Shown piece by piece: positions 15,322-22,058 of a DNA stretch of 39,212 bases (the first letter of the stretch is position 1; each line of letters begins with the position of its first letter). A model generated the notes under the pieces. The model was not told the origin of the DNA and searched no databases. It saw nothing but the letters and a program-made list of their open reading frames with translations. The position numbers were made by a program, and so were the translations under genes. This stretch comes from a virus. The stretch spans positions 1 through 39,212 of the IMG/VR virus record IMGVR_UViG_3300023094_000021. One strand, written 5' to 3'.

Positions 15322-15545
15322 TATATTTCCTCCTTTAAAGCCAATACGGCTGGTATATTACTAATTCTAAATCCATCTGTTAACATTTCCGAGCAAACCT
15401 CTGACGCTTGTTGAATGCCTTGGTTGCGGTACTCTTTCATTGCCCTAATAATATCTACCATATTAGAATCAGATATTGAGCATTCAAACTGTAACCAATC
15501 ATACCTAGAGAACTCGTCTCTTAAAGTTTCCTCCGCACTTAACAT
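15321..15545 (-). CDS. Small early protein, 74 aa
   Basis: Start chosen at MLSAEETLRDEFSRYDWLQF (ATG 15545), since an upstream start would sit deep in the previous gene. Soluble and helical. No family recognised. Confidence 0.5.
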   Translation of the reverse strand: MLSAEETLRDEFSRYDWLQFECSISDSNMVDIIRAMKEYRNQGIQQASEVCSEMLTDGFRISNIPAVLALKEEI

Positions 15546-15724
15546 CCCGATTCCTCCATTACCTTTAATATGATATTCCTGCATTCTTGGTAGGCTATTT
15601 CTTTTGAATAGCACATGTATAATTCGTCTGGTTTAATGTTACCAGATTTACGGTGTTGCTCAGTGTTTAATACGAGTGTTGCTATCTGTGTGTCGATAGC
15701 GTTTAGGGCTTCTTTAGTTGTCAT
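15539..15724 (-). CDS. Small helical early protein, 61 aa
   Basis: Start MTTKEALNAIDTQIATLVLN at ATG 15724 overlaps the stop of the upstream gene by about 11 nt. Helical, with two Cys near the end. No family recognised. Confidence 0.5.
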   Translation of the reverse strand: MTTKEALNAIDTQIATLVLNTEQHRKSGNIKPDELYMCYSKEIAYQECRNIILKVMEESGC

Positions 15725-16046
15725 TCCCCACCTCACTTTCCTCTGCATATACAGCCATAAAATAATCCTTAGTTGCCGACTCAAAGTTATCATCTAACCA
15801 TTTAAGGGAATCGCATTCGTGGGGCAACATATCCTCTGGAACGTGTAGTTTATTTGCTTCGATCCATTTAAGAACTGTTGAGACTAGTAACTCGCAAGCC
15901 GGATAACCATCTTTGAAATACCATTGAACTGAGTCTTTAGGTGATACAGGTTTAAGATGAGCTAAGTCCGAATTGCCCTTAGCGTATAATGCAGTCGCAC
16001 TAAAGTCTATGAACTTGGGATTGATTGATTTGTGTTTTGTTGACAT
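15714..16046 (-). CDS. First gene of the leftward early operon, 110 aa
   Basis: MSTKHKSINPKFIDFSATAL; soluble, acidic C-terminus. An N-terminal SPKDSVQWYFKDGYPACELL region has no motif I know. It starts the long leftward early transcript; divergent from the HTH-like gene at 16158. Function unknown; an early regulator or host-takeover protein is possible from position only. Confidence 0.6.
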   Translation of the reverse strand: MSTKHKSINPKFIDFSATALYAKGNSDLAHLKPVSPKDSVQWYFKDGYPACELLVSTVLKWIEANKLHVPEDMLPHECDSLKWLDDNFESATKDYFMAVYAEESEVGNDN

Positions 16047-16096
16047 GATGTTTTGTTTAAGTATGATACAATAGTACGGAGTATATATTTATCATG

Positions 16097-16104
16097 CAAA
16101 TTTA
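16097..16104 (-). promoter_or_regulatory. Candidate leftward early promoter
   Basis: TAAATTTG on the minus strand, about 50 nt before ATG 16046, in the very AT-rich divergent intergenic region 16047-16157. No TTG at the right spacing. Confidence 0.35.
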
Positions 16105-16145
16105 TTATTAAATTTATTTTATTTTTAATATTCGATTTAAATACA

Positions 16146-16153
16146 TACATTTG
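16146..16153 (+). promoter_or_regulatory. Rightward promoter of the small-gene cluster, leaderless
   Basis: TACATTTG ends 4 nt before ATG 16158, with the same AATT spacer as at 1736-1739. Confidence 0.6.
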
Positions 16154-16157
16154 AATT

Positions 16158-16346
16158 ATGGAAACAATATACACAGATCAGCAAAAGAATCGAAATAAAA
16201 GAAACGATTCAATATTAGAGGAATTTAACAAATCCTTTAAAGGCGGAAGTAAAACTCAATGGGCTAAAATACAGGCTAAGAAACTAAAAGTTAGTTTTTC
16301 AACTGTATATAACTTATTGCCTAAAAAATCAAGGGAGGATAAATAA
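16158..16346 (+). CDS. Small basic HTH-like protein, 62 aa
   Basis: METIYTDQQKNRNKRNDSIL; then SKTQWAKIQAKKLKVSFSTV looks like a helix-turn-helix (K-x-x-A-x-x-L-x-V-S-x-x-T-V-Y). Strongly basic. As first gene of the rightward cluster, divergent from the early operon, it may be a regulator. No known family. Confidence 0.65.
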   Translation: METIYTDQQKNRNKRNDSILEEFNKSFKGGSKTQWAKIQAKKLKVSFSTVYNLLPKKSREDK

Positions 16347-16522
16347 TGAAATACTTAGCACTAACAATAATGGCAATCTTTTATTATACCTTGGCTGCTT
16401 TTATACTATATGGTAATTACTACATTGTAATAGAACAAGGTCATTCTAAATGGTGGTTACTTAGCTTGCTATTATTAGCAGGTGGTGGCCCGTCAATTAA
16501 AACTACTACTAAAGACATATAA
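16346..16522 (+). CDS. Two-span membrane peptide, 58 aa
   Basis: MKYLALTIMAIFYYTLAAFI is one hydrophobic helix and KWWLLSLLLLAGGG a second. The ATG overlaps the preceding stop (TAATG). Function unknown. Confidence 0.55.
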   Translation: MKYLALTIMAIFYYTLAAFILYGNYYIVIEQGHSKWWLLSLLLLAGGGPSIKTTTKDI

Positions 16523-16523
16523 A

Positions 16524-16799
16524 ATGGAATACAATTTAGATTACTTCATTAATAAATTTGAAAAAATTCCAGAAAAACTATGGCTTTGTGGTCAATTTTC
16601 TGATGAATATGGAGAGCAAAGATGCGCTTTAGGCCATTGCGGTTTCAGGGTAGGAAAAGAAAAAACATTAGAAGGTGATTCATTATTAAATTTAACAAAT
16701 CTAAATATCGCAAAAGTAAATGATGGATATGAAAATTATTTACATTACGGATCAACCCCTAAACAACGTGTGGTCAATTACCTTAAATCCCTACGCTAA
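16524..16799 (+). CDS. Small phage protein with CALGHC motif
   Basis: Start MEYNLDYFINKFEKIPEKLW at ATG 16524, 1 nt after the previous stop. An internal in-frame ATG upstream would overlap the membrane gene. CALGHCGF at residues about 33-40 resembles a pattern (x-C-A-(L/I)-G-H-C) in small proteins of Bacteroidota phages. Role unknown. Confidence 0.65.
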   Translation: MEYNLDYFINKFEKIPEKLWLCGQFSDEYGEQRCALGHCGFRVGKEKTLEGDSLLNLTNLNIAKVNDGYENYLHYGSTPKQRVVNYLKSLR

Positions 16800-16879
16800 T
16801 GAAACCCCTACTAATATCCCTAACCCTACTAATCCCATTCGCATGTATTGCGGTGTGGATGTATAATTATATAAGCTAA
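16799..16879 (+). CDS. Single-span membrane peptide, 26 aa
   Basis: MKPLLISLTLLIPFACIAVW plus six residues; a lone hydrophobic helix overlapping the preceding stop (TAATG). Very short, but in a series of tightly coupled frames. Confidence 0.35.
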   Translation: MKPLLISLTLLIPFACIAVWMYNYIS

Positions 16880-16887
16880 GAAAAGAT

Positions 16888-17097
16888 ATGAAAACACCAT
16901 TTGAACAAGGTCAGTTAGAAGCCATAAACACTATGATTATAGATGTTAAAGGAAGGATTAATGTTTACAAAAACATAGGAGTTGAAAATGATCCAGAAGC
17001 CATAGATAAATCTAAGAAAAGATCAGAAAGAGTTAGCGAACTTAATTCTATTTTGAGTAGACTATTGAGGTATAAAAAAGTTATTCAGAAAAGATAA
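16888..17097 (+). CDS. Small helical protein, 69 aa
   Basis: MKTPFEQGQLEAINTMIIDV; helical, Lys/Arg-rich (SKKRSERVSELNSILSRLLR). Possible coiled coil. No family recognised. Confidence 0.55.
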   Translation: MKTPFEQGQLEAINTMIIDVKGRINVYKNIGVENDPEAIDKSKKRSERVSELNSILSRLLRYKKVIQKR

Positions 17098-17098
17098 A

Positions 17099-17365
17099 AT
17101 GGGATATCAATACGGTTCAAAGAAAACAGCACTAAACGGCATCTACCTTTGGTTGCAAAGAACGCAAAGAATTAAAGTAACTAAGAATACAAGAAACGAA
17201 GCATTAAATGAATGTACATATATAATGAAACAGTTTCTAATTTCTGAGAACATAGAAATACCTAAATATAATAAACAACCAGATGCAGATAAAATGAGTT
17301 TTATTATACAGCCTTTATTTCTAAAGTTTAGTCAATATGTTTTAAAAAACCATCCAGTATTATAA
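17099..17365 (+). CDS. Small basic protein, 88 aa
   Basis: MGYQYGSKKTALNGIYLWLQ; basic N-terminal 40 residues. Starts 1 nt after the previous stop. No motif known. Confidence 0.55.
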   Translation: MGYQYGSKKTALNGIYLWLQRTQRIKVTKNTRNEALNECTYIMKQFLISENIEIPKYNKQPDADKMSFIIQPLFLKFSQYVLKNHPVL

Positions 17366-17367
17366 TT

Positions 17368-17505
17368 ATGGTATACACAGCTATTGCTAAAACAGGCAAA
17401 TTAATAAAAGGTAATTATTTAAAATATTTTGGTAAACATTATTTAATATTAAGTTTTAACAAAATAGTAGAGATCGAAATAAAATCACTAAAAGAATATG
17501 GATAA
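17368..17505 (+). CDS. Small beta-type protein, 45 aa
   Basis: MVYTAIAKTGKLIKGNYLKY; alternating hydrophobic and basic residues. It overlaps the next start by 8 nt and follows the previous stop by 2 nt. Unknown function. Confidence 0.45.
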   Translation: MVYTAIAKTGKLIKGNYLKYFGKHYLILSFNKIVEIEIKSLKEYG

Positions 17506-17704
17506 AGAATGGAAATTATTTCCACATTCGGATTGCCCGATTTGTGGAGGAGAAGCAGAAGTTTTAACTGAATCTACATTAGAAAGGATAGTATTTGACG
17601 AAGATGAAGTTAGGTGTACAGACTGCGGGTTATCTGGTTTTATTTCAGTAGAAGATTCTGAATGCGCAGATATAGTATGGGATGAAGAACATGGAGGTTG
17701 TTAA
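17498..17704 (+). CDS. Zinc-ribbon protein (Lar-like size)
   Basis: A 68-residue acidic protein with CPICGG (C14/C17) and CTDCG (C39/C42) knuckles, i.e. a four-Cys zinc ribbon. Similar in size and finger spacing to restriction-alleviation (Lar) and other small zinc-ribbon proteins, but the match is only by motif. Last gene of the rightward cluster; its end overlaps the spanin gene stop by 4 nt. Confidence 0.65.
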   Translation: MDKEWKLFPHSDCPICGGEAEVLTESTLERIVFDEDEVRCTDCGLSGFISVEDSECADIVWDEEHGGC

Positions 17705-18192
17705 ACCCTAGTCAATAACTTATATCCACCGTACACCAATATACCAAAAGCCACTACACCGAATATCATCCAATATAAAGGCTTGTTATTAGTGTCAGTG
17801 GCTTTACTTTTATCTTTATCACTAATGGTCACAGTCCTATAAATTGTGTTAGTATAAGCCGTATTCGTGTTGGTATTAATATCATACCTCCCAACACTTG
17901 AACGCTTCGATTTATCAGCAGATTTGGAGTTGATCAGTTCGGTTATACGTTCTTTTAGCTTACCGTTCTCATCGTATAACTCACGTGTCCGGCTTTCTTG
18001 CTTCTCGTCTGTCTTAGCTACCTGTTCGCTCGTTTCAGTTGATCCTGTAGAAGTAGATGAGGTCGAGGTATTACCAGAACTTACTTCTTTATATTCTTCT
18101 TTAACATCTGTCTTGCTCAGGTTAACAGTAGCCTTTCTCGTACCACAGCCAACGCACAGAAGTATTGCCAGGGTGATTAGTGTGGATCTCAT
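17701..18192 (-). CDS. Candidate unimolecular spanin (lipoprotein with C-terminal membrane helix)
   Basis: A 163-residue protein. The N-terminus MRSTLITLAILLCVGCGTRK is a lipoprotein signal (Cys16 after VG). Residues 30-135 are Ser/Thr/Lys-rich and coiled (RTRELYDENGKLKERITELI). The C-terminus has a membrane helix (LYWMIFGVVAFGILVYGGYK) about residues 139-158. An outer-membrane lipid anchor plus an inner-membrane C-terminal helix is the layout of u-spanins such as T1 gp11, which fuse the two membranes at lysis. It is last in the lysis cassette, coupled to the holin candidate by ATGA. Confidence 0.7.
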   Translation of the reverse strand: MRSTLITLAILLCVGCGTRKATVNLSKTDVKEEYKEVSSGNTSTSSTSTGSTETSEQVAKTDEKQESRTRELYDENGKLKERITELINSKSADKSKRSSVGRYDINTNTNTAYTNTIYRTVTISDKDKSKATDTNNKPLYWMIFGVVAFGILVYGGYKLLTRV

Positions 18193-18461
18193 TTCGTCTC
18201 ATCTAAAGTAATACCGAACATCTTACTAAAACCAAATGTAAGTAGGTCTAATCCTTTAAGAGCAAGAACAATCTCAAGCTTTATAGGCTCAGAAATCAAC
18301 CCTGTACTTGCAATCCAAAATGATAATACGGATGTCAGGATTAATGTGGCACGGAATATCCACTTAGCCCAATTAGGGGTTACTGAATTAATAGCACCGA
18401 ATACTACTTTAGTATCTTCTAGTGGCACTATTTTGTTATCGACTAATATTCTTTTTTCCAT
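18189..18461 (-). CDS. Candidate holin
   Basis: A 90-residue protein with a short hydrophilic N-terminus (MEKRILVDNKIVPLEDTK), one clear membrane helix (WIFRATLILTSVLSFWIAST) and a second weaker one (IVLALKGLDLLTFGFSKMF). Size, topology and place between endolysin and spanin fit a holin. Other membrane proteins in the cassette could also serve. Confidence 0.6.
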   Translation of the reverse strand: MEKRILVDNKIVPLEDTKVVFGAINSVTPNWAKWIFRATLILTSVLSFWIASTGLISEPIKLEIVLALKGLDLLTFGFSKMFGITLDETK

Positions 18462-18580
18462 ATACTTATGTAGGTTATTTGAATTGTCTTTCCTAGATCA
18501 TAATAGCCATAATTACCAATTGCTTTAGAGCTTATTCTATTTGGCGTTATTACACTAGTTTTATGTTTTATATTTTTCAT
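18443..18580 (-). CDS. Small protein between endolysin and holin, 45 aa
   Basis: MKNIKHKTSVITPNRISSKA; basic. Starts by ATGA overlap with the endolysin stop and overlaps the holin start by 19 nt, so coupling holds for both. No family recognised. Confidence 0.45.
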   Translation of the reverse strand: MKNIKHKTSVITPNRISSKAIGNYGYYDLGKTIQITYISIWKKEY

Positions 18581-19146
18581 GTTAATAAAATTGCATTGTA
18601 AAATATCTTAGCATAATTCGCTATTCGATCTGCTACATCGGTGCCGTTAATAATCCTACGAGCATTAACCCAGTCCGTTTTATCAGCAGTAAAATAAGAC
18701 CCTAATGATTTTCCGGTGAACATACCTCTAATCATACCCGTAAATAATACCCTTACCGAAACTTCCATATCAAGCAATAAATTAGGATCTTCTAATAAAG
18801 GCATAGATAAGAATTTACCCATTGCTTGATAATTGTCATACCACGTCAATTGAACAAGCCCTCTACCATAGTATAATTTATCTGGAGTTGTATAAGGTTT
18901 CCGAGACATTTTGAGTTTCTTACCATAATCGTATTTAGCACCTTTACCATATTCAGCAATTGGCTGCATAGTCATAGCTGTCTCGTGATACGCAGTCGCT
19001 AGAACGTACGCGAGCTTTCTAGGATCATTTAAACAAACCCTGTTATATTCGGCTATAATTGCCTCTATACCCTGAAACTGTTTTGCTGAGATATTGCCTT
19101 TGAATAGGCTCGGTCTAATGCTATCGTAAAATGATTTCGTATTCAT
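18577..19146 (-). CDS. Endolysin, GH19 glycosidase
   Basis: A 189-residue cell-wall hydrolase of the GH19 fold, likely cutting peptidoglycan glycan strands. Start at ATG 19146 (MNTKSFYDSIRPSLFKGNIS); a TTG start six codons upstream is less likely. The QFQGIEAI segment, ATAYHETAMTMQPIAEYG with catalytic-type Glu55 (and Glu65 as second acid candidate), and YYGRGLVQLTWYDNYQ are classic for phage GH19 lysins. No signal peptide is seen, so it depends on a holin. Confidence 0.9.
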   Translation of the reverse strand: MNTKSFYDSIRPSLFKGNISAKQFQGIEAIIAEYNRVCLNDPRKLAYVLATAYHETAMTMQPIAEYGKGAKYDYGKKLKMSRKPYTTPDKLYYGRGLVQLTWYDNYQAMGKFLSMPLLEDPNLLLDMEVSVRVLFTGMIRGMFTGKSLGSYFTADKTDWVNARRIINGTDVADRIANYAKIFYNAILLT

Positions 19147-19156
19147 ATACACGAAG

Positions 19157-19537
19157 TTAACCAATATATTTATAACTTTTATTCAGCAAGTGATAAATTA
19201 GTCCGGTAAGACTAGCCCAAAGAATAGGAGTAAGTATTATGATCTCTGTAGTACGTTTCAATATCTCTTTACTATATAGTAAACCAGAAAGTTGAGATAT
19301 AACAAATACCAAACATATCATTGCAGGAATAGACCATATTGCAAGCCTATTAGATAAGAACCATTTGTACAACCAGCATATATACCAGAAGTCCCAAAAG
19401 AACAGTGTACGGATGATTATTTTAAGAACCTTATATTTCATCCTTAGTTTGCAAGTAAAGTACATTAGAATACATGTAAGCATTACCAGAAGTATCATTG
19501 TAAGAGCGGAGCATATTATTAATAAGAATTGTTCCAT
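19157..19537 (-). CDS. Lysis-cassette membrane protein, 126 aa
   Basis: MEQFLLIICSALTMILLVML; about three or four membrane helices. It abuts the next gene by single-base overlap. Could be a second holin or antiholin. No family recognised. Confidence 0.55.
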   Translation of the reverse strand: MEQFLLIICSALTMILLVMLTCILMYFTCKLRMKYKVLKIIIRTLFFWDFWYICWLYKWFLSNRLAIWSIPAMICLVFVISQLSGLLYSKEILKRTTEIIILTPILWASLTGLIYHLLNKSYKYIG

Positions 19538-19977
19538 TATGATTTGTCCTCCTTATCTTTATCCTCCGAAAGGAAGTATTTAGTTAAAATCTGCTTTGCT
19601 GAGAACTTGCTAATTTTTTCTAACAACCCGTTTAAGGTCTGTATAAGGTACACCGACATAAAGCTACAAAATATTAAGTAAGGCTGTAAACCGATCACAG
19701 TGAACAACCATACATTTTTCGTGCCTTGTTCCCAAACATTCCATGCTAACCATGCAATAAATACAGTTGCAAATCCATGAACAGTAATTACTTTTTTAGT
19801 TAAAGGCAAGTCATTGGCCGCCATCATTACCATACGCAAGCCAAAACCGCATATAATAGAGACTGTACAAGCTAATATCTGAGCAAGATCAGCATTATCA
19901 AAGCCAACAAAAAAAGACGCCATTATAAGCAGTTCAATTGAGAATACGTATAATGCTTTGACTACATACCCGATCAT
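19537..19977 (-). CDS. Lysis-cassette membrane protein, holin-like, 146 aa
   Basis: Start MIGYVVKALYVFSIELLIMA at ATG 19977, overlapping nothing and 1 nt before the previous stop. Four predicted helices, basic C-terminal tail (FLSEDKDKEDKS) typical of phage holins (LydA/holin_4-type layouts). Best alternative holin candidate. Confidence 0.6.
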   Translation of the reverse strand: MIGYVVKALYVFSIELLIMASFFVGFDNADLAQILACTVSIICGFGLRMVMMAANDLPLTKKVITVHGFATVFIAWLAWNVWEQGTKNVWLFTVIGLQPYLIFCSFMSVYLIQTLNGLLEKISKFSAKQILTKYFLSEDKDKEDKS

Positions 19978-19978
19978 A

Positions 19979-20380
19979 CTATAAGTCCCCGTTTTTATCT
20001 GAAAAAATAAGTGAAAGTATAGCATAAACAAATGTTATTCCGTTCAACAATACTACTTGCAAAACTATGCCATTAATTACAAATGGAGCATAACGACAAT
20101 TATTAAAAGCTATTAAGCCTGTTATTAGGCATAGGAATAATCCGAATATATTTCTTAGCTGTATTTCTGCATTTGATTTATCATTACGGTTTCCCATAAA
20201 TATAAGCGGTATAGCAAAAAGAAGTAGTTCTGCGCTGTACCAAGACCTTTGATCCAATTTATCTATAATGCCATTATGTATGCAGTACAAAAATAAATTA
20301 TGACTGCATACAAAGCAAATTAATAGTAACCCAGTAATTATAGAACGTCTGTTCATTAACCACCGATATTTTCTACCCAT
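19979..20380 (-). CDS. Lysis-cassette membrane protein, 133 aa
   Basis: MGRKYRWLMNRRSIITGLLL; about four helices, short basic N-terminus. Its start lies inside the end of the upstream small gene. Function unknown; co-expressed with lysis genes. Confidence 0.55.
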   Translation of the reverse strand: MGRKYRWLMNRRSIITGLLLICFVCSHNLFLYCIHNGIIDKLDQRSWYSAELLLFAIPLIFMGNRNDKSNAEIQLRNIFGLFLCLITGLIAFNNCRYAPFVINGIVLQVVLLNGITFVYAILSLIFSDKNGDL

Positions 20381-20514
20381 ACCCAGCTCCCATTACGGCA
20401 TTGCCAATCTCCAGCGCCTGTTCCTCCTGGCCTAGTAGGCTCAGATCCGCAATTACTTTCGCCACCATTAGTTTCTGGTTGGATTTCTTCTACTTTATCT
20501 TCTTTCTTTTTCAT
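20356..20514 (-). CDS. Small hydrophilic protein opening the lysis operon, 52 aa
   Basis: MKKKEDKVEEIQPETNGGES, then a Gly/Pro-rich part and DWQCRNGSWVWVENIGG. Two Cys. The C-terminal (D/E)W-x-C-x-x-G-x-W pattern resembles a short carbohydrate-binding or fibre-tip motif, but this is weak. First frame of the lysis transcript. Confidence 0.55.
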   Translation of the reverse strand: MKKKEDKVEEIQPETNGGESNCGSEPTRPGGTGAGDWQCRNGSWVWVENIGG

Positions 20515-20600
20515 GAGATATTCTTTAGTGGTTTAAAGATAAGAATAAATTCCTATTGTAACAGTGTTGATACAATCTTGTTACATAACAAACTAATACT

Positions 20601-20608
20601 CATATTTG
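20601..20608 (+). promoter_or_regulatory. Promoter for the 20654 gene and RNA region
   Basis: CATATTTG (one mismatch to TAnnTTTG) with TTG at 20578-20580, exactly 20 nt upstream. Leader of about 40 nt before ATG 20654. Confidence 0.55.
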
Positions 20609-20653
20609 AATTGTCAACAGCAATGAAGCAATAGACAAAAATCTTGACGGATA

Positions 20654-20944
20654 ATGATTACAAAAACAGTTCTCCATGTAGATGGAAAGACAAAAGTATC
20701 AGCAAAGGGTATGGTTATTAATGGTGAGTTTGTAGGTGAATACAAATTCCAAGGGATGACTTATGGTGTAACAATTCCAGAATACATATTTTTTGAAAAA
20801 GAAACACCTAAAGAATTTACACCTCTAGAAGTTGTATTTTCTGATGGTAAGATTAATAACGCTTATTATGTTAAATGGAGTAATACCTTTTATGCGAACC
20901 TAGGATCACCAATGATTCCTGTGGTTAAATGGAGATATATATAA
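20654..20944 (+). CDS. Small beta-rich protein, 96 aa
   Basis: MITKTVLHVDGKTKVSAKGM; predicted beta-rich; contains GMTYGVTIPEYIFFEKET. No family recognised. Precedes the structured-RNA region by about 20 nt and can share its transcript. Confidence 0.6.
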   Translation: MITKTVLHVDGKTKVSAKGMVINGEFVGEYKFQGMTYGVTIPEYIFFEKETPKEFTPLEVVFSDGKINNAYYVKWSNTFYANLGSPMIPVVKWRYI

Positions 20945-20963
20945 TTATTTATATTTAAATAAC

Positions 20964-21133
20964 ATTCCCGTTTCCCGTCAAGTGCGGGAATCTGCTAACC
21001 CAACGCTTAATCGGCTTGGGTTTAAGGCAGTGAGAGCGATTAATCAAGGCCGCAAACACTATGGAGTTAGGTTGTGCTTGAGGTAGCGAGGTCACAGTGG
21101 AATGTTTAGGAGTTCGATTCTCCGCCTCGCTCA
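20964..21133 (+). ncRNA. Structured RNA with loop pseudoknot and a tRNA-like 3' end
   Basis: Hairpins: ATTCCCG (20964-20970) with CGGGAAT (20985-20991); CTGC/GCAG (20992-20995/21027-21030) enclosing AACCCAA/TTGGGTT (20997-21003/21016-21022) with a GC/GC top and a 7-nt loop. That loop, TTAATCG (21007-21013), is perfectly complementary to CGATTAA at 21037-21043, giving a pseudoknot. Next TCAAG/CTTGA plus CAC/GTG form another helix (21044-21081). The 3' end has a T-arm-like GGAG-TTCGATT-CTCC (21109-21123) and CCTCGCT (21125-21131), which can pair with AGCGAGG at 21085-21091 or, with one G-U pair, AGTGAG at 21029-21034. It could be a degenerate or oversized tRNA, or a separate RNA. Confidence 0.45.
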
Positions 21134-21219
21134 AAGTCCTCGTTAATAACATTGGTGGATTAAACTTTACAAAATATATATAGTTTTTAAGCACCCATTA
21201 ATATAACGCGAGGCAACAT

Positions 21220-21335
21220 GAACAGATGGCGGAATAGGTAGACGCGCGTATATGCGGAACGATCCCTTCGAGGGTATAGCATAATTAGTATCTTACTAAG
21301 AAAGTATGAAGGTTCGATCCCTTCTCTGTTCACCA
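21220..21335 (+). tRNA. tRNA-like gene, Leu-type D-arm, oversized central domain, encoded CCA
   Basis: GAACAGA (21220-21226) pairs perfectly with TCTGTTC (21325-21331), followed by ACCA. A D-arm GCG...AGGTAGA...CGC and a T-arm GAAGG-TTCGATC-CCTTC are canonical. The stretch between D- and T-arm is about 25-30 nt longer than in normal Leu or Ser tRNAs. It holds TATGC/GCATA around a CCC/GGG hairpin and a TACT/AGTA arm that fits a long variable arm. No anticodon loop is unambiguous. It may carry an insertion or be non-functional. Confidence 0.6.
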
Positions 21336-21419
21336 AGCTCTTGTTAATAACGATGCTAATGATAATACTACTACGCAGCAATATTAAACCACTTTAGCAG
21401 TTGTAACGCAAGGCAAATT

Positions 21420-21491
21420 GGGGGGATCTACCAATGGTAGGTGTACTTTACGAAAGTAAAGGTAATAGAGGTTCGATTCCTCTTCCCTCCA
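21420..21491 (+). tRNA. tRNA-Arg (anticodon ACG)
   Basis: GGGGGGA (21420-21426) pairs with TCCCTCC (21484-21490). D-arm ACC-AATGGTA-GGT, anticodon arm with loop TTACGAA (U33, ACG, A37) on a 4-bp stem, T-arm AGAGG-TTCGATT-CCTCT. Length 72 nt, no encoded CCA. The D-stem is short (3-4 bp) and the anticodon stem has one outer mismatch. Confidence 0.7.
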
Positions 21492-21519
21492 CAATAGTTT
21501 TATTTAAGGTTTAGGTTGG

Positions 21520-21548
21520 CGGGTAGGTGTGGTTCCCTACCCGTTTTT
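21520..21548 (+). terminator. Intrinsic terminator after the tRNA region
   Basis: CGGGTAGG and CCTACCCG form a perfect 8-bp stem with 8-nt loop, followed by TTTTT. It ends the RNA transcript 18 nt before the next gene, so the downstream small genes rely on readthrough or a hidden promoter. Confidence 0.88.
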
Positions 21549-21566
21549 AAAAGAAAAGAAAAGAAA

Positions 21567-21725
21567 ATGAGAATAGGAAATAATATAGAAGTACTAAATA
21601 TTGATTTAGATAATGAAGTTGGATTTGAAATAGAGTATGGGGATAATCCGAATTCATATGTATGGATAGATAAAGATGATGCCATTAAATTAATTGCACA
21701 TCTACAAGAACAATTCGGCATATGA
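21567..21725 (+). CDS. Small acidic protein, 52 aa
   Basis: Start MRIGNNIEVLNIDLDNEVGF, preceded by an A/G-rich leader (AAAGAAAAGAAAAGAAA). Acidic; ends KLIAHLQEQFGI, resembling small phage proteins with a DDAIKLIxHLxExF tail. Coupled to the next gene by ATGA overlap. Function unknown. Confidence 0.6.
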   Translation: MRIGNNIEVLNIDLDNEVGFEIEYGDNPNSYVWIDKDDAIKLIAHLQEQFGI

Positions 21726-21928
21726 CCCAAATAACATTCACCAACGGAAAAACGGTTATTTGTCACCATGCAGTGACAGAGATTAGGTCTGTGCGTTCAT
21801 TGGCTTATCCTACACAGATGGTAGATAAGTGCTTTGTAACCCTTCATTTCACTGTTAATCGTGTAAAGGAATACGAGGCTAAAGAGATAGCAAGAATAGA
21901 AGGAATTAACTTAGCTAAATTGATATGA
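21722..21928 (+). CDS. Small protein, 68 aa
   Basis: MTQITFTNGKTVICHHAVTE; beta-rich start and helical end. ATGA overlap upstream and TGATATG junction downstream show an operon. No family recognised. Confidence 0.6.
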   Translation: MTQITFTNGKTVICHHAVTEIRSVRSLAYPTQMVDKCFVTLHFTVNRVKEYEAKEIARIEGINLAKLI

Positions 21929-22053
21929 ACCCATTCTTAACCTGCTTTATAGCAATCGTCGCAGTTATACTCTTAGTATTTCTAGCTGACAAATACAATC
22001 GGTACATTGATGCCGGAAAAGAAAATGATGATGATTTAGATTTATTCCATTAG
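21925..22053 (+). CDS. Single-span membrane peptide, 42 aa
   Basis: MNPFLTCFIAIVAVILLVFL then a hydrophilic, acidic tail (KENDDDLDLFH). Overlaps the previous stop. Function unknown. Confidence 0.45.
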   Translation: MNPFLTCFIAIVAVILLVFLADKYNRYIDAGKENDDDLDLFH

Positions 22054-22058
22054 GGTAT

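Noticed and set aside
20964-21491. The region as a tmRNA
   Set aside because: A T-arm-like end and a pseudoknot are present, but there is no long mRNA-like domain or peptide tag, and the units are 100-170 nt, far below the usual size.
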